DNA of 7,538 bases from Thermodesulfobacteriota bacterium (lineage in GTDB: Bacteria; Desulfobacterota; RBG-13-43-22), in NCBI GenBank assembly GCA_025454185.1, contig JALOOY010000064.1, positions 1 to 7,538 of the forward strand. The letters run 5' to 3'. The notes beneath the pieces were generated by a model. The model saw nothing but the letters and a program-made list of their open reading frames with translations, did not search any database and was not told the origin of the DNA. The position numbers were made by a program, and so were the translations under genes. Below are positions 1 to 6,256 of this stretch, one piece after another. The number at the start of each line of letters is the position of its first letter. Positions within the stretch are counted from its first letter, which is position 1.

Positions 1-31
1 AACGAATCAATATCTTCTTGGTTAGGTCCAT
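1..31 (-). CDS. Possible 5' end of a further minus-strand gene (very partial)
   Basis: Reading leftward after the VWA stop codon, an ATG at 31-29 opens a frame that stays open to the window edge and would begin MDLTKKILIR. It lies 13 bases beyond the VWA stop codon, a spacing that would fit a third gene in the same operon. A GGGA lies just upstream but is too close to the ATG to be a normal ribosome binding site. Ten codons cannot identify a protein, and an open run this short is expected by chance. It is listed only because the neighbouring gene could reveal the target of the MoxR/VWA pair. Confidence 0.2.
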   Translation of the reverse strand, partial: MDLTKKILIR

Positions 32-44
32 ATCCCGATATAGA

Positions 45-1232
45 TCAATAGGCCACCGGACTGCTTTTAGGAGATAATAATGCTTCTAAGGTGCAAGCCA
101 TTCGGTTTAGAACGCTGACATTGTGGATCGGCAGCAGCCGATCCACAAACGGCAGCGCCGCGGCCATGCCCTGGCAGACCGGCTGGTATTCCGGGCTGCC
201 CATCAGGGGGTTCAACCAGAGCAGCTTGTGGCAGCGGCCCTTGAGCCGGGTCAGGGCCTCCCGCAACCGGACCGGGTCACCCAGGTCCCAGCCGTCGCTG
301 AAGATGACCACCAGGCTGCGCCGTCCCGGCAGTTTATTGCTGAATTCCTTCAGGAAAAGTTCGAGGGATTCCCCGATCCGGGTCCCGCCGGACCATTGGG
401 GCACCCGCTGCCGCATTGTTTCGAGCACCTCCTCCCAATCCCGGCTGCGGATCCAGGGCGTCAGGCGGGTCAGGCGGGTGGAAAAGGCGAAGATTTCCAC
501 GGGCAGCGGCAGCCGCATCCAGGCCCGAACGAAGAGGAAGAAAAAACGGGCATAAGGCTCCATGGACCCGCTCACGTCGGCCAGAATGATCAAGGGCCTT
601 GGTTTGGTTCTCCGTTTACGAAAGGCCAGGTCCAACGGGTCCCCGCCGGTCCGGAGACTGGCGCGGAGCGTCTTCCGGATTTCCAGCAAATGCCCCTGTC
701 CGGGCTCATACCGCCGGGTAATCCGGATCAGGAAGGGCTGGACCCAGTGGTGCAGCCAGGCGGAGGCCTCCGGCCAGTCGGAGGCTGCCCAATCTTTGAA
801 ATCCTTTTCCGCCAAACGTTCATTCCGGCTGTACAGGGCTCCGGCGGCTTTTTGTTTGGCTTGGGTTCCTGTCGGTTCCTCGCCGGACGCCCCGGTCCCG
901 TCCGCCGCAGCAATCGCTTGTAGTGGCAAGCCCCTCCCGTCTCCTTTATCCAAAAGCCCCCAAAAACGATCAAATTCTTGATCAAAAAGGGTCAGGTCCT
1001 CCTTGTGGCAAACCAGATTGGTCTCCAGGGCGGTCCGGAAATCGTCCCGGCGTCCCAGGCCGATGCAGGCCAGCGACCGGAGGGCATCCCGGAGGCCGCC
1101 GGTCGTAACCGACAGCCCCCGGTCCTGAAGGCGGCGCCCGAATAGTTGCATCTGTTCGGAAAGCAGGCCGGCCGGGACCGCAGGTTTACCGCCGGCCCCG
1201 CAGCGCTCAGGTACAGCAGGGGGACAGGCCAT
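45..1232 (-). CDS. CoxE-like von Willebrand factor A (VWA) domain protein
   Basis: This 395-residue protein matches the CoxE-like VWA family, partners of MoxR AAA+ ATPases. An N-terminal helical part (about residues 23-95) is followed by a low-complexity, Ala/Gly/Glu-rich linker (about 105-135) and a VWA domain (about 212-375). The metal-ion-dependent adhesion site looks complete: DVSGSM at 219-224 (D219, S221, S223), T284 in GGTRIG and D313 in FSDGWD. The tail has the family's typical WLNP and PFVDRLLPIHN stretches. There is no signal peptide or membrane segment, so it is probably cytoplasmic. The ATG at 1232 is preceded by AAGGGG nine bases upstream and overlaps the MoxR gene by 26 bases, which suggests translational coupling. 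The first 22 residues are Pro/Ala/Gly-rich and unlike the family, so a later start (Met28, at 1151) is possible. In carbon monoxide dehydrogenase loci CoxE assists cofactor maturation; no such enzyme is visible here, so the target is unknown. Confidence 0.9.
   Translation of the reverse strand: MACPPAVPERCGAGGKPAVPAGLLSEQMQLFGRRLQDRGLSVTTGGLRDALRSLACIGLGRRDDFRTALETNLVCHKEDLTLFDQEFDRFWGLLDKGDGRGLPLQAIAAADGTGASGEEPTGTQAKQKAAGALYSRNERLAEKDFKDWAASDWPEASAWLHHWVQPFLIRITRRYEPGQGHLLEIRKTLRASLRTGGDPLDLAFRKRRTKPRPLIILADVSGSMEPYARFFFLFVRAWMRLPLPVEIFAFSTRLTRLTPWIRSRDWEEVLETMRQRVPQWSGGTRIGESLELFLKEFSNKLPGRRSLVVIFSDGWDLGDPVRLREALTRLKGRCHKLLWLNPLMGSPEYQPVCQGMAAALPFVDRLLPIHNVSVLNRMACTLEALLSPKSSPVAY
121..148. 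repeat. Perfect 12-bp inverted repeat with 4-base loop, inside the VWA gene
   Basis: TTGTGGATCGGC at 121-132 is the exact reverse complement of GCCGATCCACAA at 137-148, with AGCA between them. In either strand's RNA this would form a strong hairpin. It lies about 75 bases before the VWA stop codon and encodes the conserved VDRLLPIH stretch. No run of T follows on the minus strand, so it does not look like an intrinsic terminator. Whether it has a role or is a by-product of codon choice is unknown. Confidence 0.85.
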
Positions 1233-2115
1233 CGAACAAAGCCCCTTTCCGAGCGGCCTCGCCCAAGATTTTCTCCCTGAAAAAACGCTGGTCGTCCTCG
1301 TATTTCAAGATGCAACCCAGCGTCTCCTCAACGGTTTTTTCATCCAGGGCCTGCCGGTGCAGGTGAATCAAGGCCCGGGCCCAGTCCAGGGTTTCGGAAA
1401 TCCCCGGTTTCTTCCTCAGGTCCACCCGGCGCAGCCTGGTCATGAACCGGGCCAGTTGGGAGGCCAGTTCCTGGTCTATTTTAGGGATGCGGGAGAGGAT
1501 GATCCGGTATTCCTTTTCTCGGGTCGGGTATTCGAGCCAGTGGTACAGACAGCGGCGCTTGAGCGCATCGTGGATATCCCGGGTACGGTTGGAGGTAATC
1601 ACCACCCAGGGCCGCCTCCGGGCCTTGAGGGTGCCGATTTCCGGTATGGAGACCTGGAAATCGGATAGGATCTCCAGTAAAAAGGCCTCAAACTCTTCAT
1701 CGGCCCGATCCAGCTCGTCGATCAGCAGGACCGGTGGCTGGGGGTCTTCGCTCAAAATGGCCTCGAGCAGGGGACGGCGGATCAAAAATTCCTCGCCGAA
1801 GAGCGTCTGTTCGAGATCAGGGGAGGCCTGGCCGGTGGCCTCGGCGGTCCGGATCTTCAAAATCTGCCGGGGATAATTCCACTCGTACAGGGCGTGGTGC
1901 ACATCCAGTCCCTCGTAACACTGGAGCCGGATCAGGCGGGTCCGCAGCAGCCGGGACAGGACCAGGGCTACTTCGGTCTTCCCCACCCCCGGTTCGCCCT
2001 CCAGAAACAACGGTTTTTTCAAGGCTTGGGCCAAAAACAGGACGGTTGCCAAGGGCCGGTCGGCGATATAGCGGTAGCGGGCCATGGCGGTGATAATCTG
2101 GTCGATGGAACGCAT
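1207..2115 (-). CDS. MoxR-family AAA+ ATPase (CoxD-like)
   Basis: This 302-residue ATPase shows the full AAA+ set: Walker A GEPGVGKT at 40-47, Walker B LLIDELDRA at 130-138, sensor 1 in VVITSNRTRD (N176) and an arginine pair after ALK (R187, R188) as the likely arginine finger. The sensor 2 region is GISETLDWARAL (from 238). YEGLDVHHALYEWNYPRQ (67-84) and the late KYEDD are typical of the CoxD-like branch of MoxR. Members use ATP hydrolysis to remodel or activate a target complex together with a VWA partner, here the next gene. The ATG at 2115 was chosen because homologues start close to this point. A TTG seven codons upstream (2136) is in frame but has no visible ribosome binding site. A GGAG lies 15 bases before the ATG, which is too distant to be decisive. 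The gene is divergent from priA and no clear minus-strand promoter was recognised. The substrate is not known. Confidence 0.92.
   Translation of the reverse strand: MRSIDQIITAMARYRYIADRPLATVLFLAQALKKPLFLEGEPGVGKTEVALVLSRLLRTRLIRLQCYEGLDVHHALYEWNYPRQILKIRTAEATGQASPDLEQTLFGEEFLIRRPLLEAILSEDPQPPVLLIDELDRADEEFEAFLLEILSDFQVSIPEIGTLKARRRPWVVITSNRTRDIHDALKRRCLYHWLEYPTREKEYRIILSRIPKIDQELASQLARFMTRLRRVDLRKKPGISETLDWARALIHLHRQALDEKTVEETLGCILKYEDDQRFFREKILGEAARKGALFDGLSPCCT
1242..1247 (-). promoter_or_regulatory. Ribosome binding site of the VWA gene
   Basis: On the minus strand AAGGGG lies nine bases before the ATG at 1232, inside the end of the MoxR gene. It is a partial match to the Shine-Dalgarno consensus with good spacing. 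It supports the start at 1232, which otherwise encodes an untypical N-terminus. Confidence 0.6.
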
Positions 2116-2143
2116 TAATTTTCGGGTCCACTCCAATAGGCGA

Positions 2144-2172
2144 TTGGTGATCGGGCTTACTTATGCTACAAT
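2144..2172 (+). promoter_or_regulatory. Extended -10 sigma70-type promoter for priA
   Basis: A -35-like TTGGTG (2144-2149) is separated by exactly 17 bases from TACAAT (2167-2172), a five-of-six match to the -10 consensus. A TG one base upstream (2164-2165) makes it an extended -10. Transcription would start near 2178-2180, about 30 bases before the ATG at 2208. An inverted repeat, CCAAT (2133-2137) and ATTGG (2143-2147), overlaps the -35 and could be a protein site, but its arms are only five bases. Confidence 0.6.
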
Positions 2173-2207
2173 GATTGACCGTCCGAATAAAAGCAAAAAA
2201 AGCCCTT

Positions 2208-4619
2208 ATGTCTTTTTTCCAGGTAGTCATCCCGCCCCTCGATCAGCCCTATACGTATCGGGTCCCGCCGGAACTGGCCTGTCCGCCCCGAGTGGGCCAG
2301 CGGGTTTTGGTCCCGCTGCGCCGCAAATCCGTCACCGGCTATCTCTGGGAACCGGCCACGGCAACGGACCCGGGACTCGAGATCAGGGCCGTGGAACAAA
2401 TTCTGGACCCTGATCCACTTTTTTCCGAGTCCCTGCGCGCCATTATCCTTTGGACCGCCCGCTATTATCATTATCCCCTCGGCCGGGTCCTGCAAACGGC
2501 TCTGCCCCCCGGTTTGACGGTTAGCCGCCGGGAGTTCTGGCGGATTACCCCGCTGGGGGTTGAGGCCCTGGACCCCGATTCCGGTTCGCCCGAACAAACG
2601 GACCTGCTCCATTTTCTAACTTCCGGCCAAGGCTGGCCGGACTCCGGGTTGCCCTTCCCGCAGGAGAAATTGGCGGCCCTGGAGGCCTGCGGTCTGATCG
2701 GCCGGCAGGAGGAAATTCAAAAAGAAAAGGCCCGGCCTAAAAAAATCAGGATGGTTTACCCCGGGCCCGGTTTCAAGGCCGAGGCGTTTTCAGCCCAGGA
2801 CCAGACCCTGATCAACCTGCTGGAAAAACAAGGCCCTCTTTCCCTGCCCGATTTGCGCCGCTCCTGCACCCTGTCCGCGGGGCGACTGGCGGCCTTATGC
2901 CGCCAAGGTCTTTTGGAGGTCCGGGAGGAAACCTTTTTTCGAAATCCCCTGGGAGAAATCCTGACCGCGGAACCCCTGCCCATCCGGTTGACGGAAGACC
3001 AGGAACGGGCCTTGGCCAAAATCCATCGGCGGCTGGCCGACGGCCGCTATCAAACCCTGTTGCTGCACGGCGTCACCGGCTCGGGGAAGACGGAAATTTA
3101 CCTGCAGGCGGCCCAAAAAGCCCTGCAACAGGAGCGCCAGGTCCTCATCCTGGTCCCTGAAATCGGCCTGATCCCCCAGATGGAAGGGCGGGTTCGCTTT
3201 CGTTTCGGAGAAAAGGTGGCCGTTCTGCACAGTTCCTTGTCCCCTGGGGAAAGACTGGATCAATGGCGCCGTATTCAGAGCGGCGCCGCCCCGATCGTCG
3301 TAGGCACGCGCTCGGCGGTTTTTGCCCCCCTGGAGAAACTCGGCCTGCTCGTAGTGGACGAGGAACACGATCCTTCGTTGAAACAGCAAGAATCCCTGCG
3401 CTATCAGGCCCGGGATTTGGCCCTGGTCAGGGCCCGCCTGGCCTCGGCCGTGGCCCTGCTCGGCTCGGCCACGCCATCCCTGACGACCTTGAACCTGTGG
3501 GAACGTCAAAAAATATCCTACCTGTCCCTGCCCCGGCGCATCCGGCAGACCCGGCTGCCCGCCGTTACGGTCGTCGATCTCAAGGACCGGGGGCGCGGCC
3601 GGTCCGGGACCCTGCTCTCACCGGTCCTGCTGGAAACCATGACGAACCACTTGCGGGAAGGGGGGCAGGTCCTCCTCTTTCTGAATCGACGGGGTTATGA
3701 ACCGCTGACGATCTGCACCCTCTGCGGCGCCCCGGTCCGCTGCCGGAATTGTGCCGTTTCCCTGACCTACCATGCCGCCTCGGATGCGCTGCTCTGCCAC
3801 CTCTGCGGTTATCGGCAGCCCCTCTCCAGAAAATGTCCTTCCTGCAGCGGCGACGGTATCAAAACCCTGGGCTGGGGAACGGAAAAAGTGGAGGCCGGGC
3901 TGCGCACCCTCTATCCGGATGCTGCCATAGACCGTCTGGACCGGGACGCCGTGACCCGTAAAAACGCCCATTTTCAGGTATTGAAGCGCTTCCGGGATCG
4001 AAAGACCCGCATACTCATCGGCACCCAGATGATCACCAAGGGCCATGACTTTCCCGGCGTCTCCCTGATCGGCGTCCTCTGCGCCGACCTCTCCCTGAAC
4101 TGGCCGGATTTTCGCGCCGGCGAACGAACCATGCAACTGCTGATGCAGGTAGCCGGCCGGACCGGCCGCGGGTCTCATCCCGGGCAGGTCCTGATCCAGA
4201 CCTTCAATCCGGATCATATCCTGTTCGATTATATCCGCCGCCATGATTACCTGGGTTTTTATCGCCAGGAAATCGGCCTGCGGCGCCAATTCAATTACCC
4301 CCCCTTTTCCCGATTGATCCTTTTAATATTCCAGGGTAATTCCGCCGAAAGGGTCAAGCGGGCCTCCGCCGTCCTGGGGGAACTTTTAGGCCGTGAAAGC
4401 CTCGCCCGTTCCTGGGACAAGGGCCTGGAAATAATGGGGCCCGTTCCGGCACCCATCAGCCGGATCAAGGGGCGTCACCGCTGGCAAATCCTCCTGAAGG
4501 GGAGGGACCCGGGAACGCTGCATCAGGCCGCCGTCTGGGTTCAGGAAAAAGGCCAACAGGAACTGAAAGGCCGGGGTGTTCGGATGATCGTGGATGTCGA
4601 TCCGGGGGACATGCTTTGA
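2208..4619 (+). CDS. priA: Primosomal protein N' (PriA replication restart helicase)
   Basis: PriA is a 3'-to-5' superfamily 2 DNA helicase that recognises stalled forks and helps reload the replicative helicase. The N-terminus (about 1-100) matches the 3'-end DNA-binding domain and is followed by a winged-helix and linker region. The helicase core has Walker A GVTGSGKT at 288-295, DEEH at 384-387, the GSATPS motif, IGTQMITKGHDFP from 604 and QVAGRTGRG at 647-655. The zinc-binding region keeps all eight cysteines: 503, 506, 512, 515, 530, 533, 543 and 546. At 803 residues it resembles the long form (Bacillus subtilis, about 805) more than that of E. coli (732). The ATG at 2208 opens with MSFFQVVIP, as in homologues. 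An in-frame TTG at 2175 is rejected because it lies before the predicted transcription start. The leader is A-rich with no clear Shine-Dalgarno sequence, so translation initiation may be modest. Confidence 0.97.
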   Translation: MSFFQVVIPPLDQPYTYRVPPELACPPRVGQRVLVPLRRKSVTGYLWEPATATDPGLEIRAVEQILDPDPLFSESLRAIILWTARYYHYPLGRVLQTALPPGLTVSRREFWRITPLGVEALDPDSGSPEQTDLLHFLTSGQGWPDSGLPFPQEKLAALEACGLIGRQEEIQKEKARPKKIRMVYPGPGFKAEAFSAQDQTLINLLEKQGPLSLPDLRRSCTLSAGRLAALCRQGLLEVREETFFRNPLGEILTAEPLPIRLTEDQERALAKIHRRLADGRYQTLLLHGVTGSGKTEIYLQAAQKALQQERQVLILVPEIGLIPQMEGRVRFRFGEKVAVLHSSLSPGERLDQWRRIQSGAAPIVVGTRSAVFAPLEKLGLLVVDEEHDPSLKQQESLRYQARDLALVRARLASAVALLGSATPSLTTLNLWERQKISYLSLPRRIRQTRLPAVTVVDLKDRGRGRSGTLLSPVLLETMTNHLREGGQVLLFLNRRGYEPLTICTLCGAPVRCRNCAVSLTYHAASDALLCHLCGYRQPLSRKCPSCSGDGIKTLGWGTEKVEAGLRTLYPDAAIDRLDRDAVTRKNAHFQVLKRFRDRKTRILIGTQMITKGHDFPGVSLIGVLCADLSLNWPDFRAGERTMQLLMQVAGRTGRGSHPGQVLIQTFNPDHILFDYIRRHDYLGFYRQEIGLRRQFNYPPFSRLILLIFQGNSAERVKRASAVLGELLGRESLARSWDKGLEIMGPVPAPISRIKGRHRWQILLKGRDPGTLHQAAVWVQEKGQQELKGRGVRMIVDVDPGDML

Positions 4620-4634
4620 ACGGCCAAACCGGGG

Positions 4635-4660
4635 GCGGCAAAACCGCAATTCAGTGAATT
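4635..4660 (+). other. Two small hairpins after priA, weak terminator candidate
   Basis: GCGG (4635-4638) can pair with CCGC (4644-4647) around CAAAA, and directly after it AATTC (4648-4652) pairs with GAATT (4656-4660) around AGT. Stems of four and five base pairs without a clear downstream T run make a poor intrinsic terminator. They may trim or pause the priA transcript, but read-through into def seems possible. Confidence 0.25.
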
Positions 4661-4670
4661 TTCAGCCTTC

Positions 4671-4699
4671 TTGACTTATTGGGGCAACCGGATTACATT
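4671..4699 (+). promoter_or_regulatory. Sigma70-type promoter for def-fmt-rsmB
   Basis: TTGACT (4671-4676, five of six matches) and TACATT (4694-4699, four of six) are separated by exactly 17 bases in a locally AT-rich stretch. Transcription would begin near 4705, giving a leader of about 95 bases that contains the heptamer array. This suggests def-fmt-rsmB has its own promoter besides any read-through from priA. Confidence 0.6.
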
Positions 4700-4722
4700 A
4701 AAAAAAATAGATTTCCAAATTC

Positions 4723-4757
4723 GATGTTGGACGTTCGGTGTTGGATGTTGGACGTTC
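4723..4757. repeat. Tandem array of five 7-base units (consensus GRYGTTS)
   Basis: Exactly 35 bases divide into five heptamers in the order A-B-C-A-B, where A is GATGTTG, B is GACGTTC and C is GGTGTTG. As a result the 14-mer GATGTTGGACGTTC occurs twice with a 21-base period. The array lies in the presumed def leader, about 45 bases before the start codon. I recall similar GATGTTGGACGTTC-type intergenic repeats in Desulfobacterota genomes, but could not check this. Its function is unknown. Confidence 0.85.
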
Positions 4758-4800
4758 ATCCTTAAATAATGCTCATTAGTCGCTACTCAAAAGAAAGATC

Positions 4801-5319
4801 ATGTCCGTATTGAATATCTGCACCTATCCGGATCCGGTCTTGAAGCAGAAGGCCGTTCCGGTCGAAAAAATAGATGAATCCCTGAAGGGTCTCATCGAAG
4901 ATATGCTGGACACCATGTATCAGGCCCCGGGGATCGGTTTGGCCGCCAACCAGGTGGGAAAACCGGTCCGCCTCATCGTCTTTGACGTCACCCCCAAGGA
5001 TCAGCCCCGCAACCCCCGGGTCCTGATCAACCCCGAAATTGTCTGCTCCGAAGGTAGTCAAAGCCATGAGGAGGGCTGCCTCAGCGTCCCGGATTTCTAC
5101 ACCGAGGTTAAACGTTGTTCCAAGGTAACCGTCCGGGGTCTGGATGCCCAGGGCCAGCCGGTCGAGGTGGAAGGGGAAGGGCTGCTGGCCGTGGTCCTGC
5201 AGCATGAAATCGATCATCTGGACGGCTTTCTGATGCTGGACCGGATCAGTGCGCTGAAACGGGCCCTCTATAAAAAACGCCGGCAGAAACAACTGAAATC
5301 GCAAGATGAGACCGGTTGA
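4801..5319 (+). CDS. def: Peptide deformylase
   Basis: Peptide deformylase removes the formyl group from the N-terminal methionine of new proteins as they leave the ribosome, using a metal ion (iron in most bacteria). All three family motifs are present: GIGLAANQ at 44-51, EGCLS at 91-95 and HEIDH at 135-139. The metal ligands are therefore C93, H135 and H139, with E136 as catalytic base. Each sits three residues later than in the E. coli enzyme, and the length (172 against about 169) is normal. The basic C-terminal tail (KKRRQKQLK) is common in the family. The ATG at 4801 gives the standard N-terminus. It is preceded only by the purine-rich AAAGAAAGA, a weak ribosome binding site. It is the first gene of a tight unit with fmt, the enzyme that adds the formyl group Def removes. 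Confidence 0.97.
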   Translation: MSVLNICTYPDPVLKQKAVPVEKIDESLKGLIEDMLDTMYQAPGIGLAANQVGKPVRLIVFDVTPKDQPRNPRVLINPEIVCSEGSQSHEEGCLSVPDFYTEVKRCSKVTVRGLDAQGQPVEVEGEGLLAVVLQHEIDHLDGFLMLDRISALKRALYKKRRQKQLKSQDETG

Positions 5320-6253
5320 AGCGGCCCGTCTGGTATTTATGGGCACCCCGGACTTCGCTGTGCCCGCGCTAAAAAAGCTGCTGCAGGCCGGCGAACAGGT
5401 CCTGGCCGTATTGACCCAGCCCGATCGCCGCAAGGGCCGGGGTCGGGCCCCGGCTTTTTCACCGGTCAAGGAAACCGCCCGGCATTATAACCTGCCTGTT
5501 CTGCAGCCCCAAACCCTGCGGGACCCGGAGGTCCGGAAGACCTTATCCGCCCTCGGGCCGGATGTCTTTATCGTGGTGGCCTACGGCTCGTTGCTGCCTC
5601 AGGCTGTGCTCGACATTCCCTCCTGGGGCGCCATCAACATCCACGCCTCCCTGCTGCCCCGCTTTCGCGGCGCGGCCCCCATCCAATGGGCTGTCATTTC
5701 CGGGGAGGCGGAAACCGGTGTGACTACCATGCGCCTCGATGCCGGGTTGGATACGGGAGACATCCTCCTCCAGCGGTCCACCCCGATCGGGCCCCAGGAT
5801 ACCTCCCAGACCCTGCACGACCGTCTCGGTGTCCTGGGGGCCGACCTCCTGGTCGAAACGCTGCAGGCCTTACGCCGGGGGACCCTTAAACCGGTCCGGC
5901 AGGACCCGGAGCAGGCCACCTACGCCCCCCCGCTGAAAAAGGAACAGGGGCGGCTGGACTGGTCCCTGACAGCCTGGGAACTGGACTGCCGGGTCCGGGG
6001 TCTCACGCCCTGGCCTAGGGCCTTCACCTTCCTTCGCGGCAAACGTCTGATTGTCCACCGGGCCCGGCCTGTTGCCGTTTCCGCTCCCGGAGAACCGGGT
6101 ACGATTACCGCCCTGGACGACTCCGCCATCAGGGTCCTGACCGGCCGGGGCAGCCTGGATCTTCTGGAGGTTCAGATGGAGGGCCACCGGCGCCTGAGCA
6201 GCCGGGAGTTTTTGAAAGGTCTCCCGTTGGCGCCGGGTGAACGCTTGGGCTGA
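5306..6253 (+). CDS. fmt: Methionyl-tRNA formyltransferase
   Basis: Fmt transfers a formyl group from 10-formyltetrahydrofolate to methionyl initiator tRNA, enabling bacterial translation initiation. The N-terminal Rossmann domain has FMGTPDFAVP (11-20), the PDRRKGRG loop (39-46) that contacts the tRNA, and the folate-site SLLP at 115-118. The catalytic N111, H113 and D149 match the E. coli N106, H108 and D144 with a constant offset of five. The C-terminal OB-like domain (about 210-315) follows a TYAPPLKKEQG stretch typical of the family. At 315 residues it is the same length as the E. coli enzyme. The ATG at 5306 overlaps the end of def by 14 bases and has no good Shine-Dalgarno sequence, so coupled translation with def is likely. 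The first eight residues are slightly longer than usual, but no better start lies before the conserved FMGTPDF motif. Confidence 0.97.
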   Translation: MRPVEAARLVFMGTPDFAVPALKKLLQAGEQVLAVLTQPDRRKGRGRAPAFSPVKETARHYNLPVLQPQTLRDPEVRKTLSALGPDVFIVVAYGSLLPQAVLDIPSWGAINIHASLLPRFRGAAPIQWAVISGEAETGVTTMRLDAGLDTGDILLQRSTPIGPQDTSQTLHDRLGVLGADLLVETLQALRRGTLKPVRQDPEQATYAPPLKKEQGRLDWSLTAWELDCRVRGLTPWPRAFTFLRGKRLIVHRARPVAVSAPGEPGTITALDDSAIRVLTGRGSLDLLEVQMEGHRRLSSREFLKGLPLAPGERLG

Positions 6254-6256
6254 TCC

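Noticed and set aside
30..41. Short inverted repeat ATATC-CC-GATAT-like in the left edge
   Set aside because: The arms are five AT-rich bases with a two-base centre, too weak to call an operator or terminator.
123..923. A 266-codon plus-strand open frame opposite the VWA gene
   Set aside because: It is rich in Pro, Gly and Gln with no domain, and lies antisense to a protein with a full MIDAS motif. It is a composition shadow.
4154..4168. Near-perfect palindrome CGGCCGG-A-CCGGCCG
   Set aside because: It lies in the codons for the conserved AGRTGR helicase motif of PriA and follows from that sequence plus GC-rich codons. A one-base centre cannot form a hairpin loop.
2895..4289. Two long minus-strand open frames (204 and 223 codons) inside priA
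   Set aside because: Both are antisense to the helicase core and zinc region of priA, and neither encodes a recognisable protein.
4769..4813. A 14-codon upstream frame (ATG at 4769) overlapping the def start out of frame
   Set aside because: It could be a leader peptide, but it has no ribosome binding site, no telling amino-acid run and no attenuator-like structure, so chance is the better explanation.
4783..5469. A 228-codon open frame on the minus strand opposite def and the start of fmt
   Set aside because: It is antisense to two genes with complete catalytic motifs, has no recognisable domain, and long antisense frames are expected with GC-rich third positions.
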